The notes under the pieces are model-generated. The model had not been told where the DNA came from and made no database searches. It was given only the letters and a program-made list of their open reading frames with translations. The position numbers and the translations under genes were made by a program. From the NCBI GenBank assembly GCA_035610835.1, contig CM069452.1, positions 12,123,753 to 12,187,752 of the forward strand: a stretch of DNA of 64,000 nt. The letters are read 5' to 3'. This document shows, piece by piece, positions 23,359 through 34,694 of this stretch (the stretch's first letter is position 1; every line of letters starts with the position of its first letter). Source of the DNA: Ophiura sarsii (taxonomy: Eukaryota; Echinodermata; Ophiuroidea; Amphilepidida; Ophiuridae).

Positions 23359-24138
23359 AGTAGTAGTAGCAGTTTGTTTGTCATCAAGGCAATTGTTTTA
23401 TACTGAATACATTAAGACTATGATTAGACAAAGGGTAAGCATGACACATCTATGGATATTCCTAATAATTGTTTTGTTCATGAATGACTTGCAGCTGCAC
23501 CTATTTCAAATACTTTATAACCATTACAAAACTGAGCAACTAGTGAATGCACTTAAAGAATATGCAATAAGTGGTGTGTTTTTTCAGCAATTGTATTTCA
23601 ATTCCAGTGTCATTTGGCACAAAAAGCAGATGTAAACTAAAAAGTAGGATGTTGCCAAGTAAATTGTAATGGTTATTGATTACCCAATTTGGATAAAAAC
23701 AATTGTGTTGATTTTACAAATGATCATCGCTTTAAAACCATTTATCATAACCCCCTAGATATCAATGGTGGCTAGTTTAACCCCAAGTCTATAGAGACAC
23801 TTCCTACATATATTTAAGCAAGTTCTGGGATTAAGTCTAAACCGACACGATTTTGTAAACAGCAGCTACTGATTTGGGGCATGATAAGGATATTTTTTAT
23901 AAGTACATGTAGGATGAAATGTGACTGAAGAACAAAGACCATTGAAAGTGCATGCAAGTCCAATATTTTAACATTAAAATGTGCCATTGTGCACCCAGGA
24001 TATTACATGTTTTCAATTTAATAGAAAATTAACTAAAAGAAAGATTGTCATGTTACCCTTTTAATATTCCGTGTATTTGCCATATTTATTAGGCAAAGGG
24101 TATTTCAGCATTCATGATTGATGTACAGTATCATGGCA
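23359..24138. other. Non-coding, nothing recognised
   Basis: A short AGTAGTAGTAGCAG microsatellite begins it. No exon, RNA or terminal repeats were found. Confidence 0.5.
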
Positions 24139-24140
24139 TA

Positions 24141-24343
24141 CTGTAAAAGTGGAAATTTTCGCGCGTAGAAATTTTCGCGCTTAGCACATTTTGAACAATT
24201 TTGCTTGTTTTTATTTTCGCGATTTTGAGCTTCTGTACATAGACCTACATATAAAATAAATATATTCGCGCATTTTCGCGCTTGCTGATTTTAGCGCGAA
24301 AATCGTGAAAATAAATGTAGCGCGAAAATTTCCACTTTTACAG
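24141..24343. mobile_element. CTGTAAAAGTGGAAATTTTC MITE, best copy (~203 bp)
   Basis: Perfect 24-bp inverted ends starting CTGTAAAAGTGGAAATTTTC (then GCGC) sit inside TA dinucleotides at 24139-24140 and 24344-24345. The interior repeats TTTCGCGC words and includes ACATAGACCTA. Three diverged relatives occur at 31899, 38769 and 46219. TA flanks suggest a Tc1/mariner-type target preference. Confidence 0.9.
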
Positions 24344-24345
24344 TA

Positions 24346-25463
24346 CTACATTATGAGTCTAAGGGGTCTTACTGATGTCAAATTCAGGATGTCCAAGCAG
24401 GAACCTAGTGCTATTTTTGTTCTGTAGATCTGTAACATTTTATTGAACATTTAAGTTGTTCATAATTAATTATTTAATCAATGCAAATGTTAAATATGGA
24501 TAATTGCATAAAATATTAGTGTTCAAGTCTAAGTAGCATTCAGGCTTTATGGGTCTTTCCTCTCATGCATATAACGCATATTAAGTTGCCAATAAAGAAT
24601 TGAATATTGAACTCTTGAAGACTTTAACACAATGTTTATATTTTTTGATTGATCGTGCTAAATAGAACTTGGTTATATTGATGAATTTGGCTGATAAAGT
24701 TACTAGTATACTACACAGAATCTGTTCATTTTAACAGACACAACACAACTCTGAAAGGTTGATATTTAGATTGAGGAGGAACTTTGAATGTAAGAGTAAG
24801 ACCAATTTGATAATTCATACAGTACTACATGTTTGTTATTAATGTTCAGCTAAAAACAAGTCAGATGATAGTTTAACATATTGTGTAGGATTGTACAATT
24901 GCATTTTACCAATATTTGGATTTACTTTTACAACAATCTTTGTGTCAAAAAGGAAAGTCAACAGAGCCATTATTGACAAGCATGTAAAAATCACATAATA
25001 CCATAGGCCTTTTCTCTGATTTGTTTCGGAACAAAGGAACATCGCCAGCTGGTGATTTGGAGGGTGTAGAAGTGGCACGTGCCATGGCGGGATTTCAGAC
25101 AAAGCAGTATACAATAAGGTCAAGTTCATACACACACTTTGAGACAGCCCCACTTGAGGGGATGATTAGGAAAAATAAATGGGAGTAGTATTTAAATGAT
25201 AATAGGACATTGTTTAAAAGCAAGGGGTATTATCAAAATTGTTTTGTTTTTGTGAAAATAAACTTACCCTTTGGTAGAGGAAATAGGTATGGAGTGAAAG
25301 TGTGCAGGTGAACAATAGAATACCAGACCCTAGGCCACAAAAGAAAATTAGTATTGTTTAGTTATCAGTAAATTTATAATATCATCAATGCAGATGTTTT
25401 TTAATTTTTGGCAATTTTGTAATTGTTTGTATAAATTGATAATACTTCCTTTCCTGTTTAGTA
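24346..25463. other. Non-coding, nothing recognised
   Basis: AT-rich sequence; the minus-strand frame 24839-25153 has no recognised motif. Confidence 0.5.
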
Positions 25464-26503
25464 ATAGGAGTGGGCTATAGAGGGTCATTTTTAGGTTATA
25501 GTTTCAGATCACGCTTGCTACATGATTTTTTGATGACTTTATGCATACTGACAACATTTTCAACAAAAAAATTGAAAAAAATGCGAAATCCAGGGTGCCC
25601 CGGCCAAATAAACACAAAAAGTCGGCCATTTTGGAAAAAACAGACTTTTGATCATAACTCAGTCATTTTTGGTCTAATTTATTTGATTTTGGTGGCAATA
25701 CCCATGTTTTAGGGTACAGTATGTCATTCTATGCTGGTTTCGTCTCATATAAACTCTTCGTTTTCTTGTAATAGCTGATTTTGGTCAAATTTGGACTGTG
25801 AGGGCGCTTTGCAAAAAAAGTAGCTATCGCATTAATAAAAATGAATTTGAATACATGAAATATGTTAAGAGTGTGTCAAGAAACATTTTCTGAAGATGTG
25901 AGCATGTTACCTCATATCATTTTACCGTGGCATCCACTTTAAAATCACAAGAACGCGTAAAAAGTACTTCCGTAGGATAGTACAGGGGTCAACGAACTTT
26001 CAGTAGTGTGTGTTTCAATGGAGACAATTCAAAGATGTTCAAAATGGTGTAGCTTCAAAACAACAAATGGTATTTTACTCAGATTTTCAGGAAAGGCCTA
26101 AAATGTAACTCCTATCATATTTCAACATTAAAATTTGAGATGCTTCGATGCGAAAGGTATTTTTTTAAACAGCGCCCTCACAGGGCTATTTTCACTAAAA
26201 ATGCCATTTTCAGGAAAACGAAACATCGTCATACGATAAAAGTTGTATAAGATTATTCCATGTCCCAATAAACATGGGTATTGCCACCAAAATCAAATTG
26301 ATTGGACCAAAAATGATTGATTTATGATCAAAATACTGTTTTTCCATAATGGCCGACTTTTTGTGGTTTTTTGGCCGGGGCACCCTGGATTTTGCATTTA
26401 TTTCCATTTTTTGTGTGGAAATGTTGTCAGTACGTATAAAGTCATCAAAAAATCATGTAGCAAGCATGATCTGAAACTATGACCCTCTATAGCCCACTCC
26501 TAT
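25464..26503. mobile_element. Foldback-type element with ~330-bp inverted arms (~1.04 kb)
   Basis: ATAGGAGTGGGCTATAGAGG at the left is mirrored by CCTCTATAGCCCACTCCTAT at the right. Similarity continues for about 330 bp per arm, including CAGGGTGCCCCGGCC and GGTGGCAATACCCATGTTT and their complements. TA dinucleotides border both ends (25462-25463 and 26504-26505). The frames 25470-25712 (+) and 26210-26407 (-) are the same arm sequence read outward-to-inward, not separate genes. The centre has no transposase. Confidence 0.85.
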
Positions 26504-26683
26504 TAGTAAGACCCAAAGGCCACATAAATAGTTTATGTGCATTAGTTTCAAAAATCGTTCTAAAATCTTATTGAATTCACTTTTTTGTATGTTGTTTGCA
26601 AAATTATAAAACTCTAAAACATTATAGTAGGCCAAAACCGTATTATAAAAGAATAATGTCGAAGATTTAGCCTGGCAAGCCCA

Positions 26684-26740
26684 GCGCTGGTGGTGTAGTG
26701 GTTGTTTGACTTGCCTTTCACTTCCCGGGGGTGCCGACAT
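26684..26740 (+). repeat. Partial tRNA-like (SINE head) sequence
   Basis: GCGCTGGTGGTGTAGTGGTT resembles the D-arm/A-box half of Glu/Asp-type tRNAs and is followed by a CTTCCCGGGGGTGCCG stretch. A canonical B box is not visible, so this is at most a SINE fragment. Confidence 0.35.
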
Positions 26741-27589
26741 AATTTTAAACTTTGTAAACTTGTTTATCAATTGTGGGGCAGGGGGGAATTTGCCCTCCCT
26801 TTGCCAGAAGGCTTGCCCCCTGATGCCCCCAATGGTATGACAAACTCTATGTATACAAAAAATAGTCGGTTATGCCCCCCCCCCCCCCCCCCACCACCCC
26901 TCATGCCCCATCCCTCATGCCCCCCCCCCCATGAATACCCTAGTTGTGCTACTGTGAGTATGACCATTTGTAGACTAGACACTGGTATTGATAGTTTTAG
27001 TTTTAGTACTTTTACTCAAACCACTCAAGAAGTAAAATGACTGGTCTGATATCACCATTTTTTATAAAACAGTCTTTTATCATTGCAAAGGATTACAACT
27101 GACTGGGGTAATCACATACCCCTGCTTTACAAATCATAGATGGTAATTCTCCTCATCTTTTACATGTGGTATCAATCCCTGCTGTGACCTTATGTGACCT
27201 TTCACCTCAGCTAAGGTCAATATTGACAACCTTACCCCTAAAGGGGTTTCCATAATCTGTGTGTAATCATAGACACAACTATGGTGAAATGACATCTCCT
27301 TCTCATCTGGTAAAGTTACTGACCCCTCCATATCCAGGCCCAGCATTGTTATCAATTTAAGAATGAATTGGGAGAAAATTTGGACAATTTCCAATAAGTA
27401 TGCATTCATGTTTGTAGTGTTGGTAACATGGGATCAACATGAAGAATGATTGAATGATAATAGTTTGTGAATGGGTAACTGTTGTCCCATATTCTTATTC
27501 AGGTTACTGACACCTTTTCGCTATTTTGAAAAGGAGCATACATAGAAGATTGAATTTTGAGGCATACATGTAATAAGTATGTGTACCGT
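26741..27589. other. Non-coding with C-rich low-complexity block
   Basis: A C-rich tract with interrupted runs spans about 26874-26935. Frames on both strands through it (26702-27040, 26767-26982) are proline- or glycine-run artefacts. Nothing else is recognised. Confidence 0.5.
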
Positions 27590-27712
27590 AAACGGTAAAA
27601 CGGGGTGAATAGGGACATGGGGTGAATAGGGACAAAAATTGGAACCGTTTTTTAAATGTCACCCGGCCAGTTTGTGTACCGTAAAACAGGGTGAATAGGG
27701 ACATGGGGCCAT
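27590..27712 (+). repeat. Short tandem repeats of GGGGTGAATAGGGACA
   Basis: The word GGGTGAATAGGGACATGGGG occurs twice, with a third, shorter copy between. It is associated with repeated CCGTAAAAC(A/G)GGG. Imperfect local duplication. Confidence 0.7.
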
Positions 27713-28000
27713 GCAAAATAGGATGGCTACAAGTAGTGTTACCAAATAATAAATTTAATGATTTGCTTATTGTATTAAGTTGCTAGATTTAAATTAATTG
27801 TAAAACGAGTGCTAACATGGTAGGAAATTCAGAGCTCATAAAATAATATTAATACAATTTTTCTTTTTTGTGGCAACTTCTACATCTATCTGGTGTAGAG
27901 ATCAGAAATTAACAGCGCTAGCTAGTGTCTTTTAGTGGACATTGTTTGTATGTTAAAGTTTGATAAATATACCCATGCTTGCCATGCATCTATATTACTA

Positions 28001-28290
28001 AGGGACGCACCATTTGATTTTGAGGGGGGGGGGTAGGAAGTTGGGTTGGGGGGAGATTTTTTTTTTTTTTGGCCGCCGCAAGGGGTGAATTTTTTTTTGC
28101 GCTGCCGGAGGCGGCGAATTTTTTTTTTTAATGTATCCATTCATGTTGGGTGGGGGTAGAATTTTTTTTTTTTTTTTACTCATCAGGGGGTGATTTTTTT
28201 TTTTTTTGCCTGCATAGAGGGGGAAATTTTTTTTCTCCGAAAACTTCCTACCGCCCCCCCCCCCCCCTGAAAATCTAATGGTGCGTCCCT
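28001..28290. mobile_element. AGGGACGCACCAT MITE, copy 1 (~290 bp)
   Basis: Inverted ends start AGGGACGCACCATTTGATTT, followed by a G run and TAGGAAGTT, and are mirrored at the right by AACTTCCTA, a C run and ATGGTGCGTCCCT. The interior alternates T tracts with GGCCGCCGCAAGGGGTGAA and GCCGGAGGCGGC words. A second copy at 32457-32753 is nearly the same. Confidence 0.9.
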
Positions 28291-29318
28291 ACAGATTTAT
28301 AAGACTACCTCTTGGTTGAATACTATTATATTTGGATGTAGTGGTAAATAATACACCAAGCCTAAATGCAATGCATGAGCCATACACTGTATGTATCAAT
28401 GAACAGTGACAGAATGTGACACATTTTATTTTCTCTGTGCCTTTCACTATAACATGACATCCTACAATCTGTCCACCATAGAGGCACTTGCGGCCAAGCT
28501 TTAGCTAATGCAAGAAAAGGAATGGAATTTGGAAAGTGTTTGTTGGGTACAGATTCAAAATATATTCATACATATTTTGTACCTTTTAATATTGCAATTC
28601 AAAGCCATTCTTACTTGTTGTTCACTTGATCTAAATGGTTAGAGATGCCAATGCTGCGTAGGAGTTGACACTATATCTTAAACATCCGTGGAAACTTGGG
28701 TTATTTCTGAAGCGATATGTAATTGGAGTTACCACACTTGTGTGATCACTAGCGACCTGTTTTGATGCCACTTTGCTTCATTTAAATGCATAAAGCAAGT
28801 CCATTGACCATCAGGAGATGATGGTCAGGGCTACCGTAATTAATTCATAGGTCAACCAGCATTCAGATCAACATTGATTTTTAACTTGTTCAAAATTGTC
28901 CACCCTAAAAATTAGAATATCTTCTCGCAATATAATCTCCATACATTGTATCATGGGAATAAAATTGGATTTAGTTTAATTTAATTGGATTTGGTTTAAT
29001 TGTTTTATTTATTTTAAACAGTATATTATGTGAACTTATTTTTTCCAATAAAAATGATTAGTAGCAGTTGGTGGAGGACAAGCAAGCACTTGTTTGTATC
29101 ACAAGTGAGCATAACACAAATATCACAAATGTTGTTTTAAGAACATGCTAGGCATCATATATTTTGATTTTGTATGATTTCTGAGACCGCTTTTAATGCA
29201 TGCTATTAAATGATTGGAATTGATGAGCACCAGTGATGGCTAATATACGGCTGCAATGCTTGATTTTTTTCATAATTCCATGTAATCACTGAGCTCAAAC
29301 ATTGCATGATGATAATAT
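28291..29318. other. Non-coding, nothing recognised
   Basis: No exon, RNA gene or transposon boundary is recognised. Confidence 0.5.
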
Positions 29319-29741
29319 CAGGCAAAAAAAAAAAGTTGTTTGATTGTCCTCGTCCGCCCGACCCTCTTAATCATTCCTACCCAAAAACTTTTTTATTTTT
29401 TTATTTTTTTTTTTAAATTTCTTTTTAAAAAAATGAAAATTTTCAATTTTGTTTTTGAAAATTTCATTTTTTTACAAATATTAGCCGAAAATAAAAAAAA
29501 TCATTTTTTTTTCATTTTTTTTAAGTGTTGAGAAAATAGAAATACTCATTAAAATGTTAAAGATTTTGTTCCCCGTTTTGGTTACCACTTTTGGTTACCA
29601 CAAAAAGTACATCTCATTTTACTTTTGGTACCTGAAAAAAGGGGTAAGTGCATGAGAAAGAAGAAAAAAACTTATCCCGACCGACCTACCCAACTTTTAA
29701 TAGTGATCTATGGACAATCAAACATTTTTTTTTTTTGCCTC
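29319..29741. mobile_element. MITE of the aggcc-polyA family, copy 2 (~420 bp)
   Basis: The left end CAGGCAAAAAAAAAAAGTTG, then TTTGATTGTCC, is mirrored by GGACAATCAAACATTTT, a T tract and GCCT at the right. CGTCCGCCCGACC (left) and CCCGACCGACC (right) sit internally, as in the other family members. A/T homopolymer-rich core; no frame of interest. Confidence 0.7.
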
Positions 29742-29958
29742 ATGATGTCATTCAGTCTAATCTAATATGCACTTAAACCACCTTATTGCTATAAATGGAA
29801 TTGAAGTGAGACTCTGAACATTGACACCTGTACAATAGCGCTTCATCATGAATATGATACATCTCTTTGATAATTAAACAGTTATTTTAATTCAAATTTT
29901 GAAGTGTTATAGTATAATGATTAATTTATTAATTCTGTGAAATAATCACTATCAGCTA

Positions 29959-30145
29959 TACTCTGTTTGGCCATCTCGAGACAGTGACGTAACTGAACAG
30001 GCGCAGCTTTTACGCACGCGTGTGTATCTTCCGCCTTTCAACGCTTGTGTTTGTACGCCAGCGCCGCGAGTATGCGCGCGCGTTATGTGATGCAATTAGT
30101 AGAATACGCGGTTACGTCACTGTCTCGAGATGGCCAAACAGAGTA
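29959..30145. mobile_element. TA-type MITE with perfect 35-bp terminal inverted repeats (187 bp)
   Basis: The ends beginning TACTCTGTTTGGCCATCTCG are exact complements for 35 bp, running inward through CTCGAG-type and GTGACGTAAC sequence. A TA dinucleotide flanks each side (29957-29958 and 30146-30147). The 113-bp interior is CpG-rich (ACGCACGCGTGTG, GCGCCGCGAG, GCGCGCGCG), in sharp contrast with the AT-rich surroundings. Confidence 0.95.
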
Positions 30146-30328
30146 TACCAGTCAGTGATCACACAAATCTCTCCTTGAATGGTCAGTGACACGCTATAAT
30201 AAAATAATCAATAATCGACTCACAACTCTAAAAATAACTCAACCAATGTTGTGATAGATGATGCGGTCAGTCTGCATCAGAAATGAGATTTTTGTATGGC
30301 TTTGCTCAGCAGAACACGTATGATTGTC

Positions 30329-30553
30329 TATACATATCATCTCGAAATTGGCAAGCCTTCTTTACAGCAAGGAATCCAGTGTACGAACACAACACAGGCA
30401 GACACATGCGTAACGCTGTGTATCACACACTGTGACGCATGTATACATGCATGATGTTTGTCAGATCGTATACAAACGTTTGGATTTCTTTTTGTGCGCA
30501 GAGAGATAAAACGTATGTTTCTCACCAGTTTGGAACTGGCTAAATTATTCTCA
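30329..30553. mobile_element. MITE of the TATAGTTT family, diverged copy 3
   Basis: CTCGAAATTGGCAAGCC at the left, CAGTTTGGAACTGGCTAAAT at the right and the GTGCGCAGAGAGATAAA block align with copies at 9303 and 57636. The terminal TATAG words have decayed. The minus-strand frame 30337-30714 overlaps it and is not protein-like. Confidence 0.55.
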
Positions 30554-31898
30554 TTCAATTTAACAAAACATTGAAAACAACTAAAATCCGCACCATCAAG
30601 GATGTATTCAATAGAGGTCGTCGGCTTGATGACATCACAACGGCCATCTTTACGGCCTAAGTAAACATCAGTCCAAATTTTCAGGACATTAACTACAACA
30701 GAAATCACCAGCAATCTTTAGTTTGGTCCCATTACTACATGTATTAGTATGCTGAGTGTACATGCATGTATTATGTATAGCTTGAAGATGAATGGGATTA
30801 TTCCGGTTCGAATCATGTAACAAACACTTTTGTTGTAAGTTACGTGTGAGAAAGCCGGCGACCTCTATTCTCTTTGCATTTTCTTCTCTATTTATTTGTC
30901 AAATAGCACTACATTTATTTGTCATTATTATTTTTGAAACAAACATAAATGGACATTATAGGTAGGCAATCAAAATAAAGGACTACCATCTCATTTGTTT
31001 TCCAAACTGTTTGGGTGCCCTAAGTGTAACTCAGCAGCACCTAGAATCAAATGTACATGTTTATGATTTATATTTTGTTATGATAAATATTCTTCACTCT
31101 GCGGACCATGGAATAGTTGCCTGTTTGATATATATAGCATTATTTTATACACATTCATAATTTTGATTTTGCATGCTTTATTCATATCTAGGTCACGCAG
31201 AGAATCAAGGCACTAGACTTAAAGACTGACCTGGTGGTGTATGTTGGAGAGCAACTTCACTTATACAAGATGCCATTTTTGCTTTTAGTTTACTCAAACC
31301 AATCCATGTATTCCCATCGAAATCAAATCCCATCAAAATGTTGATATCAAAAGAAAGTCTTAAGTTTTTCTCATTACCCCTTTCAAATTTAAGCAAAAAG
31401 CATGAAATGAAATGAACAGTGCTCAAAATAATTAGGGTTCTGGGGTCCAGGGGACAAATGCCAGGGTTGTAAATATGCAAAAATTCTGGAGATAGCAACA
31501 GTTTCCTTGCAGATTCCTTCCAAAAACAGATAATATCCTTAAATTGTTACATATTGTTAGAATTAAAGTTCCCTTAAAATTGTACCAAATTTCCTTGTAG
31601 AGAACTTCCTGATTTGCTCATCTTGTTAAAACTTGCCAAAAGCCCACTAAATATGCTGTACCCTGATCAGAGGCCCTCGCTAGCACTGTCAATCACTGAC
31701 GTAAGAATAGGTAGATAGCCAATAGGCATGTCAGTGAAGATTTGCTGTATATTGTATCAAGTTATCGTAAAAGATATTGCAATATTTATTATAGATAGAT
31801 ATGGCTGTTTAATAAATAATAGTATGCCAGGGTATCAAAATATGGTGTATGGATACAGGGACCTCCATATGTCTTCCTGTGCACAACCTAAATAAAGT
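30554..31898. other. Non-coding, nothing recognised
   Basis: The minus-strand frame 31205-31498 lacks recognisable motifs. No repeats are defined. Confidence 0.5.
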
Positions 31899-32106
31899 AA
31901 AGTTAAGTGGTAATTTTTGCAGGATTAATTGTTCGCACTTTGCCGATTCTAAACCATATTGCTTTTATTTAACTAGCGATTTGTAAGTTTATTTCATAGA
32001 CATACACAAAAGAAATATATTTACACATACTTTTTTTCACGGTAGTTGCTTGACACATGAAAAGCGCGAAAATTAAGGTAGAGCGAACATTTCCTGGCTT
32101 GCAGTA
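31899..32106. mobile_element. Diverged CTGTAAAAGTGG-family MITE copy
   Basis: AAGTGGTAATTTTTGC at the left, internal CATAGACATA, CACGGTAGTTGCTTGACACA and the right end GAGCGAACATTTCCTGG align in order with the copies at 24141 and 46221. The terminal CTGTAA words are decayed. Confidence 0.65.
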
Positions 32107-32456
32107 TTCAGGGGTCATATGAGTGCATTGGAATATTTAATGATATTGCTACATCAACATAGCTGGATGTGTTCATTTGAGGACACAGGAAGTCTGTAGT
32201 GGTGTTGGCATTGATCATGTTGATGTTTTTCCATGTCCACATGTTGCTCAACTTAAACTCCAGGATGTTGAGTTTCTAGGGAAAGGTTTTCTGTTTAAAT
32301 GATAAAACAAGGAATAACCTTTCCTTTTCACCCAAAAATACATTAAATCCTGCATTAACGATTACAGGAAGTAGAGTGGGCGGTTATTTGTGAATGACAG
32401 TTCTAATATCGTTCTAAAATATTAAAATAAAATTCAATTATATAATACATGTTATA

Positions 32457-32753
32457 AGGGACGCACCATTTGATTTTCAGGGGGGGGGTAGGAAGTTGGG
32501 TTCGGGGGAGAATTATTTTTTTTTGGCCGCCGCAAGGGGTGAATTGTTTTTTTTTGCGCCGCCGGAGGCGGCGATTTTTTTTTTTTCATGTATCCATTCA
32601 TATTGAGTTGGGTGGGGGTAGAATTTTTTTTTTTTTTTTTTTTTACTCATCAGGGGGTGAATTTTTTTTTTGTTGGCCTGCATAGAGGGGGAATTTTTTT
32701 TTCTCCGAAAACTTCCTACCCCCCCCCCCCTGAAAATCTAATGGTGCGTCCCT
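32457..32753. mobile_element. AGGGACGCACCAT MITE, copy 2 (~297 bp)
   Basis: Same ends and internal order as the copy at 28001: AGGGACGCACCATTTGATTT, G run, TAGGAAGTTGGGTT, GGCCGCCGCAAGGGGTGAA, GCCGCCGGAGGCGGC hairpin word, CATGTATCCATTCAT, then the mirrored end. Homopolymer lengths account for most differences between the two copies. Confidence 0.9.
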
Positions 32754-33743
32754 AATGTGTGATTAGAGACAGGATATCAAAATGCCTGACAACTGCGACG
32801 CACATGTATTATTCAATGAATTTCTGTAATTAATGAATTATAAAACACATTGTTTTATTCAGTAATTTATTCTATTCATGATTGAATTGGTACTGTCTGA
32901 AAAAAATGAAGAACATTTTTTCTTACTCGTTCATAAAATTAGACTTTGGTGATTTAAGTGAAAGACCATGAAGCTAGTGGACAGACTTGTTTATGTGTTT
33001 GGTTATATTGTCTCTTCCTCCAGCATCTTGTCATGTAGAAGGAGATCAGTACGATGGTAATTTTTGTTGGCATGCAATACATCAGGGTAATCTAAATCAT
33101 TGTCTGTGTACCGCCCACATGGGATGCTCCCAGGCTATTTGACGATGTGTATTGGATAGTAGAGAAAGTATCATGAGCATTTGGTTGCTGCCAATTTAAA
33201 AGCATTTTTGGTTTGATTTGAAATAGAAAGCCTCACACTATCTGGAATTCTGTCTTGACAGACTGCAAGTGCAAGTCAATGGCATTTGAAAAAATTGGTT
33301 TAATTGTAAGTGTTCATCTAAATGTCTACATTGCATAGTAATTTGATGTATTTAGTTCCCAAATTAATTCTTTTTATATATATTATATCCTTTCTGACGA
33401 TAGCAATAAAATAACTAATAAAGGCGGTATTTAAATGATTCCTGGGCATATGCACAGTTGCACTGTCATTTTATAAATCTTTAGGAATAAGTTCCTGACC
33501 TTAACCTTTGATATTTATATTGCATAGTTTATGACATTTTATTTCATCCAATTTATTGGACCATAACATCACAAGAGAGATTTGGTGATAGAGATTTTAG
33601 ACTTAATGGACTCATTAGTCATGTTGGGATGGTTCACTGTCAATAATATAGGAATTGAAATGGTGCCATTACATTTACAGTACAGTCAATACTGCACAAT
33701 AGGATCAGAAAATATCCTTTCTGCTTACACGGATGTTCTATAT
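32754..33743. other. Non-coding, nothing recognised
   Basis: AT-rich; no exon or RNA gene is recognised. Confidence 0.5.
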
Positions 33744-33747
33744 TTAA

Positions 33748-34103
33748 AGGTGTATGTTCCGATCACTTTTTGGGGGCTATGATTTTTTTTCACATCAAGA
33801 TATTTTGATATCAGAAGAATCCCCATATTTTTCTCATCACGTCTGTAAAATCTTAGGGTCCAGAAATGTTCCATTAAGAAATTATAGGCTAAAATGTGGT
33901 GAATTACTGCTGAAGGTGGTGTACCACCAACCAGATTGTGTGCTACTCAATGGGCAAATGTCTTATGACCATGTGCTTCTAAAAATCGAACCATTGGATT
34001 TATGCAACTCAAACTTTGGAATGCGACAATTTTAAGGATGACCTTTCATGTAAAATAGAAAACATCAAGTTGAAAATCGGGCCAGCAATCGGAACATCTA
34101 CCT
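33748..34103. mobile_element. TTAA-flanked MITE (~356 bp)
   Basis: Inverted ends AGGTGTATGTTCCGAT / ATCGGAACATCTACCT lie between TTAA tetranucleotides at 33744-33747 and 34104-34107. A TTAA target is typical of piggyBac- or Kolobok-type elements; the sequence does not decide between them. The 93-codon frame inside is not protein-like. Confidence 0.7.
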
Positions 34104-34107
34104 TTAA

Positions 34108-34679
34108 AGGGGCACTGAGAGATTGCTGAGAAAAATGAAATTTGGAAAAAACGAATTGTTTCAATAGATAAGGTGCGTAAGAACCTGAATGGTAATAATT
34201 TATGGGGAAATGGTTACAATAATGGCGCTAGATATATATTCGGTTGAAGCAATTTATGTGGCAAGTTCCAAATTATGAAATTTTACACGACAGACGTCAA
34301 GTTAAGGTAAACGGATTTAGATGGTTATGCCCAAGTATTACGTTATACTTGGGTGCAAAAAACCTTGTTTCCAGGAAAATTTAGGGAGTTCTGCTATACA
34401 TATCTCCCAATGCCCCTAGCCTATACAGATATTTATAGATATCCAGAAGGTCGATTAGGGTGTTTTATTATATTGATGCTGTTTAACTTGAGCTATTTTT
34501 AGCATCTTTGGATGTGGCTTGACGTGCTTGATTAACCAGTGGGTCTTAACTCAATATTATATTTGTATATTTTACGCCATTGCAGCGGTATTATGAGAAA
34601 TTGTTTTCCCTTTAGTATTTTAACAGTGATGTGAACTTGAGGAAATTTTCTGAAAACATGTAGTGACCTTGTTTCAAAT
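34108..34679. other. Non-coding, nothing recognised
   Basis: Starts with AAGGGGCACTGAGAGATTG, a word common at transposon ends, but no partner repeat is seen. Confidence 0.45.
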
Positions 34680-34694
34680 TACATTAAACCTGAG

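Noticed and set aside
23318..23635. 105-codon frame starting MVRRQKYAISTTI
   Set aside because: Its start lies in the duplicated hairpin unit; the other copy diverges after the same codons, and no domain or splice context is seen.
26702..27040. Proline-rich frame (and the glycine-rich frame on the other strand)
   Set aside because: Both run through a C-rich homopolymer block; low complexity, no flanking splice signals.
27922..28183. Lysine-rich minus-strand frames
   Set aside because: They are translations of the T tracts in the AGGGACGCACCAT MITE.
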